Assembly: GCF_036347135.1 (NCBI RefSeq)
Contig: NZ_CP108938.1
Coordinates: 7,812,001-7,876,000, forward strand
Source of the DNA: Streptomyces sp. NBC_00775
GTDB lineage: Bacteria > Actinomycetota > Actinomycetes > Streptomycetales > Streptomycetaceae
DNA length: 64,000 bases
Reading direction: 5' to 3'
Shown here: piece after piece, positions 34,298-42,919 of the stretch
How the letters are laid out: the number at the start of each line of letters is the position of its first letter
Numbering within the stretch: position 1 is the stretch's first letter
Translations under genes and position numbers: made by a program
Notes under the pieces: generated by a model
The model's input: the letters and a program-made list of their open reading frames with translations, nothing else
Database searches by the model: none
What the model was told of the DNA's origin: nothing

Positions 34298-35686
34298 TCA
34301 GGCGGCGGTCTCCAAGGGTTCGGCTAAGGGGGTCGGTTGGGCGCCCAGGTCCGCGAGCAGGGCGTGGGCGGCCCGGCGGGCCGAGTGGAGCGCCCCCTGG
34401 ACCGTGCTGGTGTCCCGGTGGTCGCCGCACACGTACAGGCCCGCCAGGAGCCGTACAGGGCGGCGCAGATCGTGCGGCGGGGGCATCGCAGGGACCGCCT
34501 CGGGGTCGTGATGGACCGCGAGGAGTTCCCAGCGGTTGGTCGACGTCCCGTAGAGGCGGGCCAGTTGGGCGCGGACCGTCGCGTCCAGATGGGCCGCGGC
34601 CGGTGGTGTGCCCAGCACGGTCGAGGAGACGAGGGCGCGGCCCGCGGGGGCCCGCGTGGGGTCGACCTGGCTGATGACCGCGGTGTGCGCCACCGGGCCG
34701 CTCCGGTCGGCGTCCAGGAGCAGGGCCGGGTCGGTGAGCGGGGGCTCGTCCGTGGTGTGGTGCAGGACCGTCACCGGGTGGAAGTCGGGGACGTGCAGCC
34801 CCGGCAGCAGCTCGGCGGCGGCGCGGGCCCCGGTCGCCAGCAGGATGGCGCGACAGGTGAGTTCGCCGTGGTCCCTGGTCGTCACGGTGGTCGTGGAGAC
34901 CGCGGTGACCTGGACGCCCGTGTGGACCGTGCCCGGCGGGAGGGTGGCCGCGAGGAGCTCCGGGAGCGTGTCCGCGCCGCCCTCCGGCAGACACAGGCGG
35001 CCCGTCGCGAAGGAGTGCAGGGCGAGATCCGCGCAGCGGCTGGACGTCCGCAGCGCCGGGTCGCAGAGGAGGGCCGCGAGAAGGGGGCGCAGAAATCCGT
35101 CGACGGTACGGGCCGGGAGCCCCCGGGTGGTCAACGCCTCCGCGGCGGTCAGGTCCGGGCGGGCGAGGACGCGGTCCGGTGCGGTGGCGGCGAGGCGGGC
35201 GAGCGCGGCGGCGAGACGGGACTGGTCGAGCGGGCCGCCGAGGGGGCCGGGGCGTGTGGTTGCGCGCTGGGGGCGGGGCAGGGGGAGGCGAGGGGCGCTC
35301 GCGAGGGCGCGCGCGGTGGTGAGTGCGCCCCTTGCGCTCCGGGGCGCGGTGGGGGCGGCGGCGCGGTGGTGGTGGCCGTCGCTGTGGAGCAGGACGCCGG
35401 GGGAGAACGTGCGCAGGGTCAGGGCCTCCAGGCCCGGGGTGCGGCGCAGTTCGGGATACGAGGTGGACAGGAGCCGGCCCACTCGGTCCAGCCGGAAGCC
35501 GTCGACTTTCTCCGTGGACATGCGGCCGCCGACGGTTGGGGCGGCCTCCAGGACGGTGGTCGTCAGACCCGCCCTGGTCAGATGTCGGGCGGCCGCGAGG
35601 CCGGCTATGCCGGCTCCCACGATGACGACGTCCACGTCTTCCGCTATCGCCGTGATGGTCGCGGCTTGGCGTGCGGGCTCTAGCAC
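34298..35686 (-). CDS. FAD-dependent amine-oxidase-like oxidoreductase
   Basis: 462 residues. The dinucleotide-binding fold is 'DVVIVGAGIAGLAAARHL' at the N-terminus with the following acidic 'VLEAAPTVGGRMST'. A C-terminal FAD loop is 'GLYVCGDHRDTSTVQGALHS'. Between them is a large variable substrate domain. The layout matches protoporphyrinogen-oxidase/phytoene-dehydrogenase-like flavoproteins with unknown substrate. The GTG at 35686 follows GAGGAGGGG. No carotenoid or haem genes lie next to it. Confidence 0.85.
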   Translation of the reverse strand: MLEPARQAATITAIAEDVDVVIVGAGIAGLAAARHLTRAGLTTTVLEAAPTVGGRMSTEKVDGFRLDRVGRLLSTSYPELRRTPGLEALTLRTFSPGVLLHSDGHHHRAAAPTAPRSARGALTTARALASAPRLPLPRPQRATTRPGPLGGPLDQSRLAAALARLAATAPDRVLARPDLTAAEALTTRGLPARTVDGFLRPLLAALLCDPALRTSSRCADLALHSFATGRLCLPEGGADTLPELLAATLPPGTVHTGVQVTAVSTTTVTTRDHGELTCRAILLATGARAAAELLPGLHVPDFHPVTVLHHTTDEPPLTDPALLLDADRSGPVAHTAVISQVDPTRAPAGRALVSSTVLGTPPAAAHLDATVRAQLARLYGTSTNRWELLAVHHDPEAVPAMPPPHDLRRPVRLLAGLYVCGDHRDTSTVQGALHSARRAAHALLADLGAQPTPLAEPLETAA

Positions 35687-35858
35687 GTGCCCCTCCTCGA
35701 GGTTGCGCGGCCGGTGGGGACGTCATGCCCCCAACAGGCGTCTGGGATACCCGAGTTCGGGTTGAGGGTGTGGGGTGTCGACGGCTGGGGGGAAGTCGCG
35801 TGGTGGGCGTGCACGGGCGCATGGGGGTGCATATGCGGATCCCGGGGCGTGGTTTTTC

Positions 35859-36136
35859 TCGCCCCCGCCGCCCCTACCCGTCCCATCCCCAGGGGCTCTG
35901 CCCCTTCGCCCCCGTTGGGTTGTGTGTCGGGTGCGGGTGGGTGGGGGCTGGTGCAAAAGATTGCGCAGTTCCCCGCGCCCCTTTTAGGGGCGCGGGGAAC
36001 TGCGCGAGCAACCCCCACCCACCCGCAGACGACTGTCTCTTAAGGGGCGCGGGGAACTGCGCAATCTTTTAGGGGGGGTCTGGGGGCGCAGCCCCCAGGA
36101 ACGGGATGGGACGGGTAGGGGCGGCGGGGGCGAAAG
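35859..36136. repeat. dispersed intergenic repeat, copy 4 (longest)
   Basis: Contains a full hairpin with 20-base arms (35963-35982 and 35986-36005), a second half core at 36041-36070, and a module of GGGGGCGCAGCCCCC plus GATGGGACGGGTAGGGGCG near 36082-36128. An inverted module copy is at 35859-35910. With 35687-35858, where I see nothing, it fills the 458-base gap between two leftward genes. Confidence 0.85.
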
Positions 36137-36144
36137 AAGCCCCC

Positions 36145-37062
36145 TCAGGTCAAGGCCGCTCGGAGGGCTGACTCGATTGAGGGGAAGGCGAAGGTGAAGC
36201 CTGATTCGAGGAGGCGGGTGGGGAGGACGCGTTGGCTGCCGAGGATGTCGCTGGACATTTCTCCGAGGGCGAGGCGGAGAAGGGGGGCCGGAGTGGTGAA
36301 GAGGGTCGGGCGGTGGAGGACGCGCCCCATGGCCTCGGTGATCTCGCGGTTGGTGAGGGGATCGGGAGCCGTCAGGTTCACCGGGCCCGACAGGGACTCC
36401 GTTTCCATGAGGTGGCGGATCGCGGCCACTTCGTCGTGAAGGGAGATGAAACTCCAGTACTGGCGACCGTCCCCCATCCGCCCACCGAGCCCCGCCTTGA
36501 ACAGCGGGAACAGCTTCCCCCAGGCCCCACCCTTGCCGGCCACCACCAGCCCGGTCCGGGGGAAGACCGTGCGGATCCCCGCCTCCTGGGCCGCCCCCGC
36601 CGCTTCCTCCCACTCCACACACAGGGCCGGGAGAAAACCGTCCCCGGGCGGCGCCGACTCGTCCACCGCCCGCCCGCCCGTATCGCCGTAGAAGCCGATC
36701 GCACTCCCGCTGACGAAGACCCCCGGCGGCTCCTCCAATGACGCCACCGCCTCCGCGAGCGTCGCCGTTCCCAGCACCCGGCTGTCCCGGATCTTCCGCT
36801 TGTACGCCTCCGTCCAGCGCCGCGAAGCGACCCCCGCCCCCGCGAGATTGACGACCGCCGCACAGCCGACGAGCCCCGCCGCGTCGATCCGCTGCGCGTC
36901 CGGATCCCACTGGACCTCGTTCTGCGCGCGGGGCGCACGGCGCACCAGGCGAACCACCTCGTGCCCGTCCGAGGTCAGGGAGCGCGTCAGCGCCGAGCCG
37001 ATCAAGCCGGACGCACCGGCGATCGCGATGCGGGAACCGGGGGGAAGAGTCGAGTCGGTCAT
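36145..37062 (-). CDS. TIGR01777-type epimerase (YfcH-like)
   Basis: 305 residues of an extended SDR fold. 'RIAIAGASGLIGSALTRSL' binds NAD(P). 'VNLAGAGVASRRWTEAYKRK', 'SGSAIGFYGDTGGRAVDE', 'LRTGLVV'-like 'FPRTGLVVAGKGGAWGKLFP' and 'GDGRQYWSFISLHDEV' are standard for the TIGR01777 group. The C-terminal 'RVLPTRLLESGFTFAFPSIE' is the DUF1731 tail. Members lack the full catalytic Tyr-x3-Lys of epimerases, so the reaction is unknown. It stands alone, followed by repeat copy 4. Confidence 0.92.
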   Translation of the reverse strand: MTDSTLPPGSRIAIAGASGLIGSALTRSLTSDGHEVVRLVRRAPRAQNEVQWDPDAQRIDAAGLVGCAAVVNLAGAGVASRRWTEAYKRKIRDSRVLGTATLAEAVASLEEPPGVFVSGSAIGFYGDTGGRAVDESAPPGDGFLPALCVEWEEAAGAAQEAGIRTVFPRTGLVVAGKGGAWGKLFPLFKAGLGGRMGDGRQYWSFISLHDEVAAIRHLMETESLSGPVNLTAPDPLTNREITEAMGRVLHRPTLFTTPAPLLRLALGEMSSDILGSQRVLPTRLLESGFTFAFPSIESALRAALT

Positions 37063-37141
37063 GGGTCCATCCTGCCCGGACGACCGGGGATATTTCGGGA
37101 CGGGTCCCCGTACGGCCGTGGGGGAAAGTCGCGAGGGAAGT

Positions 37142-37201
37142 GGGGAAGCGGGGAAGCGGGGAAGCGGGGAAGCGGGGGAGCGGGGAGCGGGGAGCGGGGA
37201 A
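37142..37201. repeat. tandem GGGGAAGC microsatellite
   Basis: Seven or eight near-perfect copies of GGGGAAGC, the last ones shortened to GGGGAGC, between the divergent epimerase and acetyltransferase genes. Likely length-variable. Confidence 0.85.
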
Positions 37202-37316
37202 GTGTTTGGGAGTCCGGCCCCGGGACCGGCGCCCGTACCGGCACCCGTACCGGCCTCCTACATCCGCCGGGCAAATTCCCTGAGAGGTCCCATACCGCCG
37301 CCGTACAGTGATCCAC

Positions 37317-37805
37317 ATGCCAGCTCCGTACATACGTACCGCCACCCTCGACGACGAGGACGCGCTCGGTCGGCTCGACCGCGACACCTGGTCCCCGCTG
37401 CACGCCGTCATGCCGCGCCCCGAACCGCCGTACGACCCCTTCTACGGCGACCGGTTCGGCCCCCGGGACCATCTCGTCGCCGAGATCGACGGCGCGGTGG
37501 TCGGCTACATCCGGTTGGGATTTCCGACGCCTCTCGCCTCCAACTCCCATGTGCGCCAGATCCAGGGACTCGTCGTCGCCGACGAGACGCGCGGCGCCGG
37601 GGTCGGGCGTGCGCTGCTGCGGGGTGTGCTGGAGGAGGCCCGTCGGCAGGGCGCCCGGCGCATCACGCTGCGTGTCCTCGGGCACAACACCCCGGCGCGC
37701 AAGCTGTACGAGTCCGAGGGGTTCGTGGTGGAGGGGATCATGCCCGAGGAGTTCCTGCTCGACGGCGAGTACGTGGATGACGTACTGATGGGGCGTTCTC
37801 TCTGA
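37317..37805 (+). CDS. GNAT-family N-acetyltransferase
   Basis: 162 residues. The acetyl-CoA loop is seen in 'VRQIQGLVVADETRGAGVGRALLRGVLEEA' (motif A, R-G-A-G-V-G). Motif B is 'GHNTPARKLYESEGFVVEG'. The fold is a complete single GNAT domain. The ATG at 37317 begins 'MPAPYIRTAT'; an in-frame GTG three codons earlier is possible, and neither has a clear ribosome site. The acyl acceptor is unknown. Confidence 0.88.
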   Translation: MPAPYIRTATLDDEDALGRLDRDTWSPLHAVMPRPEPPYDPFYGDRFGPRDHLVAEIDGAVVGYIRLGFPTPLASNSHVRQIQGLVVADETRGAGVGRALLRGVLEEARRQGARRITLRVLGHNTPARKLYESEGFVVEGIMPEEFLLDGEYVDDVLMGRSL

Positions 37806-37844
37806 CCGGCCCCCACCGCCCCGCGCCTTGCCGGAGTGCTCTGG

Positions 37845-38510
37845 TCAGGCTTCGCCCTCGGCGAGCAACGGGCGCATTCCGCCCATGAGTTGACGCAGGC
37901 AGCGGACCGCCAGCTCGGCGGGTGAGCCCGGGCCCCCGGCCGTCGCGTCCGTCTCCGCCCAGGTCTCCAGGGCGACCCGGATCGCGGCGGTGGCCGCCGC
38001 GGCGGCGAGGCGCGCCTCCAGGGGGTCCGCGTCGGGGCCGGCCAGCCGGGCCACCACCGGGATCAGCCGTTCCTCCGACTCCTGGTTCACGCGGTACCAG
38101 ACGGCCCGCAGCGCCGGATCGTCCACGGCCGCCCGCAGCAGTGCCCGGGTCTGCTGGAAGCCCTCCGCCGCGTGCTCGTCCGGGGCGGACAGCGACTCCT
38201 CGATCGCCTTCTCCAGCGCCTCGGGCAACGCCGTGCCCGGCTCCGTAGCCGCGAGCAGGGCGCGCCAGCGGTCGCCGCCGGCCGCGAGCAGGGGGCCCAC
38301 GGCGTCCTGCTTGTTGCGGAAGTAGCGGTAGAAGGTGCGCAGCGCGACCCCGGCGCGGCGGGCGATGTCCTCCGCCGTGGTGCCGTCCGGGCCGTACTCC
38401 GTGAACAGCTCCGAGGCCGCGCGCGCGATGTCGAGCTGGGTCGCCGCCTTGCGCCGCTCGGTCAGGGAGAGGGCGGGGGGCTCGGGTGCGGGGGACGGCT
38501 GGCTGTTCAC
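37845..38510 (-). CDS. TetR-family regulator
   Basis: 221 residues. HTH at about 20-65 ('IARAASELFTEYGPDGTTAE', 'IARRAGVALRTFYRYFRNKQ'). The C-terminal portion resembles the mycofactocin/AcrR-like TetR_C group. A Pro-rich N-terminal extension precedes the HTH. It is divergent from an SDR gene across 167 bases that hold a two-layer palindrome (38543-38575). It most probably represses the SDR and itself; inferred from the arrangement. Confidence 0.92.
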   Translation of the reverse strand: MNSQPSPAPEPPALSLTERRKAATQLDIARAASELFTEYGPDGTTAEDIARRAGVALRTFYRYFRNKQDAVGPLLAAGGDRWRALLAATEPGTALPEALEKAIEESLSAPDEHAAEGFQQTRALLRAAVDDPALRAVWYRVNQESEERLIPVVARLAGPDADPLEARLAAAAATAAIRVALETWAETDATAGGPGSPAELAVRCLRQLMGGMRPLLAEGEA

Positions 38511-38542
38511 GGGAGAAAGCGTACGCCCGGCCAGGAGGGAGG

Positions 38543-38575
38543 GGCACGTTTCGACGTTATGGCAAAACGTGCCAT
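38543..38575. promoter_or_regulatory. candidate TetR operator in tetR-SDR divergent region
   Basis: Two overlapping inverted repeats: GGCACGTTT (38543) ... AAACGTGCC (38573), and inside it ATGGCA-AAACG-TGCCAT (38559-38575). It is 33 bases from the tetR start. Size and position fit a TetR operator. Confidence 0.6.
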
Positions 38576-38677
38576 GTAGGCGTACCGTGCATGCAGCATT
38601 GAGTATGTCGACGTCGAGAGACCGGTCAGGAGACCCCCGCTCGGAGAGACGTCGAGCGACCCACAGGGAGACACGCC

Positions 38678-39463
38678 ATGAATCGCTACGAAGGACGCCG
38701 CGCGCTCGTCACCGGCGGCGGCTCCGGCATCGGCCAGGCCACCGTGCTGCGGATACTGGCGGAGGGCGGCCAGGTCGTCGCCGCCGACGTCAGCGAGGCT
38801 GGGCTCACGGACACCGTCGCCAAGGCGGGCGCCGGCGCCGGGCGGCTGACCACCGTCGTCGTGAACATCGCGGACGAGGCGTCCGTACGGGACGGGATCG
38901 CCCGGGCCGTAGGCGCCCTCGGCGGTCTCGACGTGCTCGTCAACGCGGCCGGCATCCTGCGCTCAGGTCACACCCACGAGACGACGCTCGCCGACTTCAA
39001 CACGGTCATCGCCGTCAACCTGACCGGCACCTTCCTCATGATCCGCGAGGCGATACCGCACCTGCTGGACGGTCAGAGCCCCGCCGTCGTGAACTTCAGC
39101 TCCACCTCGGCGACGTTCGCGCACCCGTACATGGCGGCGTACGCGGCCTCCAAGGGCGGCATCCAGTCCATGACGCACGCCCTCGCGAGCGAGTACGGCA
39201 AGCAGGGCATCCGCTTCACCGCCGTACAGCCCGGTTCCATCTCGTCCGGCATGACCGACGGCTCAGGTGCCAGCGGGCAGAGCGTCGGCCCCGGTCTGCC
39301 CGAGGACACCGACTGGAGCCTGTTCGCCAAGCTCTCCCCGGCGCTCGGCCAGGGCTTCGCCGGACCGGAGACCGTGGCCGGCGTGGTCGCGATGCTCGCC
39401 TCCGAGGACGGCCGGTTCATCACCGGCACCGAGGTCCGCATCGACGGCGGCACCCACTTCTGA
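38678..39463 (+). CDS. short-chain dehydrogenase/reductase
   Basis: 261 residues, classical SDR. Cofactor motif 'TGGGSGIG', an acidic 'AADVSE' after beta-2 favouring NAD(H), 'NAAG' at beta-4, and the catalytic set Asn ('NLTGTF'), Ser ('FSSTSA'), Tyr and Lys ('YAASKGG'). C-terminal 'GTEVRIDGGTHF' is typical. AGGGAGACACGCC before the ATG gives a good ribosome site. Divergent from its probable TetR repressor. The substrate, likely a hydroxyl or keto compound, is unknown. Confidence 0.95.
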   Translation: MNRYEGRRALVTGGGSGIGQATVLRILAEGGQVVAADVSEAGLTDTVAKAGAGAGRLTTVVVNIADEASVRDGIARAVGALGGLDVLVNAAGILRSGHTHETTLADFNTVIAVNLTGTFLMIREAIPHLLDGQSPAVVNFSSTSATFAHPYMAAYAASKGGIQSMTHALASEYGKQGIRFTAVQPGSISSGMTDGSGASGQSVGPGLPEDTDWSLFAKLSPALGQGFAGPETVAGVVAMLASEDGRFITGTEVRIDGGTHF

Positions 39464-39489
39464 GGTGTCTGAGGCGTCTGAGGTGACCG

Positions 39490-40674
39490 TCAGTCCGTGA
39501 CGAGGTCGCCCGTGTCGACCGGTGCGGTGGCGTTCGCGGCCTTCCGGGCGTCGCCCGCGACCTCGTTCGCCGTCAGGACGTAACCCGTCTCGTTGTCCGA
39601 GGTCGAGCGGGCGAAGACCACGCCGTACACCTTGCCGTCGGTGGTGAGGAGCGGGCCGCCCGAGTTGCCGGGACGGACGGTGGAGCGGATCGAGTAGATC
39701 TCGCGGGTGACGGTGTCCGTGTTGTAGATGTTCTGGCCCGTCGCGTTGATGCGGTTCGCGACGGTGGCCGCCTGGAGGTCGAGGCCGCCGTCCTGCGGAT
39801 AGCCCGCCACCACCGCCGAGTCACCACGCGCGGCGCTGTCGTCGAAGCCGAGGACGGGTGCCCGCAGGCCCGGCACGTACAGCACCGCGACATCCTTCTG
39901 CGAGTCGAAGAGCACCACCCGCGCCTCGTACGGACGTCCGACCCCGCCCACCCGTACGGTCGGCCGGTCGATGCCCGCCACCACATGGGCGTTGGTCATC
40001 ACATGCTCGGACGTATAGACGAAGCCGCTGCCCTCCCGCCCCTGGTTGCCCGCGACGCCCTCGACCTTCACGGTGCTCAGCTTGGCGGCGTTCGTCGCGG
40101 ACGCCGTGACGCTGTCCCCGGAGGGCTTCGCGACGCTCGTCGCCGGCTCGTTCTCGAACGGGTTGAAGACCTGAGGGAAGCCCGCCTCCGTGAGCGCCGA
40201 GGTCGCCCGCGAGAACCAGGTGGGCGTGGTCTCCGGCATCGCGTTCTGGACCGCGCCCAGCAGCGCCGAGTTGCGGATCGACTGCGTCACCACGGTCGAC
40301 GAGGACGCGCCCAGGACGCTCGCGGCCACCCAGGCCACCAGCAGCACGGCCAGCGTGTTCGCCGCGGCCCCGCCGATTCCGTCGGCCACCCGCAGCGGAC
40401 CCCGGTCCAGCTCGCGGCGCAGCTTCAGCGCCAGCCGCCCCATCAGTTCGTGGCCCACCACGGCGGGCACGAGCACCGTCAGTACGGCCGTCACCGTCGC
40501 CCCCGGCGTCCCCGCCGTGACCAGGTCCATCATCCAGGGCAGCACCCATACGCCGATGACGGCGCCGCCCACGAAACCGGCCAGCGAGACACAGCCGGCG
40601 ACCAGGCCGCGGCGGTAGCCGGACGCCGCGTAGACCAGGATCACCAGCATCAGCAGGAGGTCGAGCACGTCCAC
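39490..40674 (-). CDS. MarP-type membrane serine protease (CvpA + trypsin-like)
   Basis: 394 residues. Four hydrophobic spans of a CvpA/colicin-V-like N-terminal module (about 1-125) anchor it. A periplasm-equivalent trypsin-like domain follows with His230 ('MTNAHVV'), Asp261 ('SQKDVAVL') and Ser338 ('RPGNSGGPL'). This is the layout of mycobacterial MarP (Rv3671c), needed for acid and oxidative stress resistance, where a disulfide regulates the protease. Here the GTG at 40674 has AAAGGCGG upstream. It neighbours, divergently, a PGRP amidase; MarP is known to activate a peptidoglycan hydrolase in mycobacteria, so a functional link is attractive but inferred. Confidence 0.93.
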   Translation of the reverse strand: MDVLDLLLMLVILVYAASGYRRGLVAGCVSLAGFVGGAVIGVWVLPWMMDLVTAGTPGATVTAVLTVLVPAVVGHELMGRLALKLRRELDRGPLRVADGIGGAAANTLAVLLVAWVAASVLGASSSTVVTQSIRNSALLGAVQNAMPETTPTWFSRATSALTEAGFPQVFNPFENEPATSVAKPSGDSVTASATNAAKLSTVKVEGVAGNQGREGSGFVYTSEHVMTNAHVVAGIDRPTVRVGGVGRPYEARVVLFDSQKDVAVLYVPGLRAPVLGFDDSAARGDSAVVAGYPQDGGLDLQAATVANRINATGQNIYNTDTVTREIYSIRSTVRPGNSGGPLLTTDGKVYGVVFARSTSDNETGYVLTANEVAGDARKAANATAPVDTGDLVTD

Positions 40675-40793
40675 GGAGCCGCCTTTCTCTCGGGCCCCTT
40701 AGTACGCGTGGGGCGGGCCCAGTGATCAAGCACGCGCGCGTGTCCGGCCGGCGGCCGACCGGAGAGCTCCACACGTGCGTGGAACTGTAAAAA

Positions 40794-40810
40794 CGTCCCG
40801 GACCGGGACG
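40794..40810. promoter_or_regulatory. palindrome in marP-amidase divergent promoter
   Basis: CGTCCCG-GAC-CGGGACG, perfect, between the divergent protease and amidase starts (120 and 64 bases away). It may be a shared operator; no regulator is assigned. Confidence 0.4.
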
Positions 40811-40873
40811 ATGGTTCCACCAGGTGGCACACCACACATCGCGGATGTGGCGGATCGGGGCCAGGGTGAGTCC

Positions 40874-41752
40874 ATGCGTGTCTTCCGGAAGACGCGGGGG
40901 GCACGACCGGGCGGTGCGGGGCGAGTGCCTCGTGCCGTGCGGCGGCTGTGGAGTTCGCGGCCGGCGTGGTTCCCGTGGCGTGTGCGGCTGCCGCGGGCGG
41001 TCCTGGTGGCGCTCGGGTGCGTGCCCGGGTTCGTCGCCGTGATGGCGCTGGTGATGTGCGCGGCCGGGGTGGACCGTACGGGGGCCCACCCCGCCCGGCC
41101 GCCGGTCGCCGCCCGGCCCGCCGTGGCCGTGCATCCGGCTGCCCGGCCGGCCATCGTGCCGCGGTCGCGCTGGCTGGACGCGGCGACCGCACGCGCGCAC
41201 CCCCAGCCGGCACCCCGGTACGACGACCGGGTCGTCGCGATCTTCGTCCACCACACCGACTCGCCGAACGGGTACGCCTGCGCCGACGCGCCCCGCATCA
41301 TCCGCTACCTCTACGCCGGCCAGACCGGCGCCCGGAACTGGGACGACATCGGCTACAACTTCCTCGTCGACCGCTGCGGGACCATTTACGAGGGGCGTGC
41401 GGGCGGGGTGGACCGGCCCGTCACCGGGGCGCACGCCCAGGGGTTCAACCATCGGACCGCCGGGGTCGCGGCCATCGGTACGTTCACGGCGGGTACGGAG
41501 GTGCCGCGGGCGATGACCAAGGCGATCGCGGCGCTGGCCGCGTGGAAGCTGGGGCTGTCCGGGGTTGATCCGCGGGCCGCGGTGCGGTTGGTGTCCAGCA
41601 ACAGTCTCAGCCGGTTCCATGCGGGGACCGCTGCCATGCTGCCGACCGTGGCGGGGCACAACGACGGGTTCATGACCAGCTGCCCCGGTGCCGCGTTGAC
41701 GGCCCGCCTTCCGGAGATCCGTGAGCTGGCCGCCCGGTTGCAGGGGCGTTGA
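40874..41752 (+). CDS. PGRP-like N-acetylmuramoyl-L-alanine amidase
   Basis: 292 residues. A basic N-terminus and one membrane or signal helix ('AVLVALGCVPGFVAVMALVM') lead to an Ala/Pro linker and then a peptidoglycan-recognition domain. Landmarks are 'VAIFVHHTDSPNGY' with the first zinc His, 'DDIGYNFLVDRCGTIYEGRA', 'GAHAQGFN', and the late ligands in 'GHNDGFMTSCPG' (His and Cys). Together they give the His-His-Cys zinc site of amidase_2 enzymes that cut the glycan-peptide bond. The ATG at 40874 follows AGGGTGAG. Confidence 0.92.
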   Translation: MRVFRKTRGARPGGAGRVPRAVRRLWSSRPAWFPWRVRLPRAVLVALGCVPGFVAVMALVMCAAGVDRTGAHPARPPVAARPAVAVHPAARPAIVPRSRWLDAATARAHPQPAPRYDDRVVAIFVHHTDSPNGYACADAPRIIRYLYAGQTGARNWDDIGYNFLVDRCGTIYEGRAGGVDRPVTGAHAQGFNHRTAGVAAIGTFTAGTEVPRAMTKAIAALAAWKLGLSGVDPRAAVRLVSSNSLSRFHAGTAAMLPTVAGHNDGFMTSCPGAALTARLPEIRELAARLQGR

Positions 41753-41755
41753 TCG

Positions 41756-41897
41756 CCCCCGCCGCCCCTACCCGTCCCATCCCGTTCCTGGGGGCTGCGC
41801 CCCCAGACCCCCCTCAAGATTGCGCCGTTCCTCGCGCCCCTGAATGCGTCTGCAGGCCCGGTGGGGGCTGGGCGCGCAGTTCCCCGCGCCCCTAAAA
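41756..41897. repeat. dispersed intergenic repeat, copy 5 (degenerate)
   Basis: CGCCCCCGCCGCCCCTACCC module, GGGGGCTGCGCCCCC palindrome, then a mutated core (GCGCCGTTCCTCGCGCCCCT) near 41823 and an intact core GCGCAGTTCCCCGCGCCCCT at 41873-41892. No complete hairpin is formed. It lies downstream of the amidase gene. Confidence 0.8.
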
Positions 41898-42013
41898 GAC
41901 AAAAGACGACAGCACCCGAGGCGGGCTCACAGGGTTCCCCTAAGCGGCTCACCGATCACCCCGAGGCAGGCGTCATAGTGTCGTGGACACGCACTGACTG
42001 GAGGGTGGGGATC

Positions 42014-42229
42014 ATGAGTAGCAGTCGTACCCAGAACACGAACAAGTCCGCGCGCGGACCCTGGGCGGTGGTCTGTGCGGTCGCGACGGTCGTGCTCGGT
42101 CCGGCCGCGGTCACCGCGTCCGCGCTCGACCAGGCCAACGCGGCGCCGATGCACCACGCGGTGAAGGCCGACCAGACGCAGGCGTACATCCCGTCGGACA
42201 CGGGCCGCCGCAGGACGCTGGCGGCCTGA
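42014..42229 (+). CDS. small exported peptide, unknown function
   Basis: 71 residues. GAGGGTGGGG upstream supports the ATG at 42014. The N-terminal 'GPWAVVCAVATVVLGPAAVT' is a signal peptide or membrane anchor; the remaining 30 residues ('NAAPMHHAVKADQTQAYIPS') are polar and end with a basic 'TGRRRTLAA'. Not recognised. Its stop is four bases from the convergent DUF4240 stop, with no hairpin between. Confidence 0.65.
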   Translation: MSSSRTQNTNKSARGPWAVVCAVATVVLGPAAVTASALDQANAAPMHHAVKADQTQAYIPSDTGRRRTLAA

Positions 42230-42232
42230 GGC

Positions 42233-42751
42233 TCAGCCCCTGAACCGTTCCCAGAGCTTGGGATAGCGCTCCGCGAGCGCGCCCTCGTTCTCGAAGTCGA
42301 CCGGCGTGCCCTCGGGCTCCGCGGCGGCGGGCGGGATGCCCAGGTCGGGGGCGACGACGCCGGTGAGCTGTTCGTACGCCTCGTCCGCCGAGTAGCCCAG
42401 CTCCTCGCCGTCGCCGTCGATCTCCTCGTCGAAGTCCTCCAGGAGGTCGGAGAGCGAGTCGGGGTCGTGCACCGCGCCCTCGAAGACCTCCCGGCCCTGG
42501 CCGATCAGCCAGCACCGGAAGAAGTCGAACGCGTCGTCGCTGGCGCCGTCGAGCAGCACCCAGGCAGCGCCCCACAGATCCCAGCGATACGCGCGGTTGT
42601 AGCGGGCCTCGAAGTGCCGGGCGAAGTCGAGGACCATGTCCGGGTCCAACTGGACGAGTCGCTCGACGAGCAGGTCGGCCTGTTCCTCGGGGTCGCCCTC
42701 GGCGGCCTCGCGGGTCGTGTCCACCAGCTCCCAGAACTCCGTCTCGTCCAT
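42233..42751 (-). CDS. DUF4240 protein
   Basis: 172 residues, acidic and soluble. 'MDETEFWELVDTTREAAEGD', 'YRWDLWGAAWVLLDGASDDA', 'FRCWLIGQGREVF' and 'YPKLWERF' at the end are characteristic of DUF4240. Members occur in many bacteria, sometimes as WGR-linked or orphan proteins, with no known activity. The ATG at 42751 is preferred to the preceding GTG because the family starts MDE-x-x-FW. Confidence 0.88.
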   Translation of the reverse strand: MDETEFWELVDTTREAAEGDPEEQADLLVERLVQLDPDMVLDFARHFEARYNRAYRWDLWGAAWVLLDGASDDAFDFFRCWLIGQGREVFEGAVHDPDSLSDLLEDFDEEIDGDGEELGYSADEAYEQLTGVVAPDLGIPPAAAEPEGTPVDFENEGALAERYPKLWERFRG

Positions 42752-42919
42752 CACGGGTCAAGCATCGGGCCTGGACGGGAGGGACGCACGTGGAGTGGCG
42801 CAGATTGTTATGAGTGCACATGCCGAAGGTAAAACCACCGCGTTCGTACGCATTTCATTCTTGTGCGTTTCGGTGGTTCCCTCGTGCGTATTTCTCTCGT
42901 GCGCACTTCCACGGTGCCC

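Noticed and set aside
34337..35683. 448-residue plus-strand ORF opposite the flavin oxidoreductase
   Set aside because: Shadow; the minus-strand frame has the FAD motifs.
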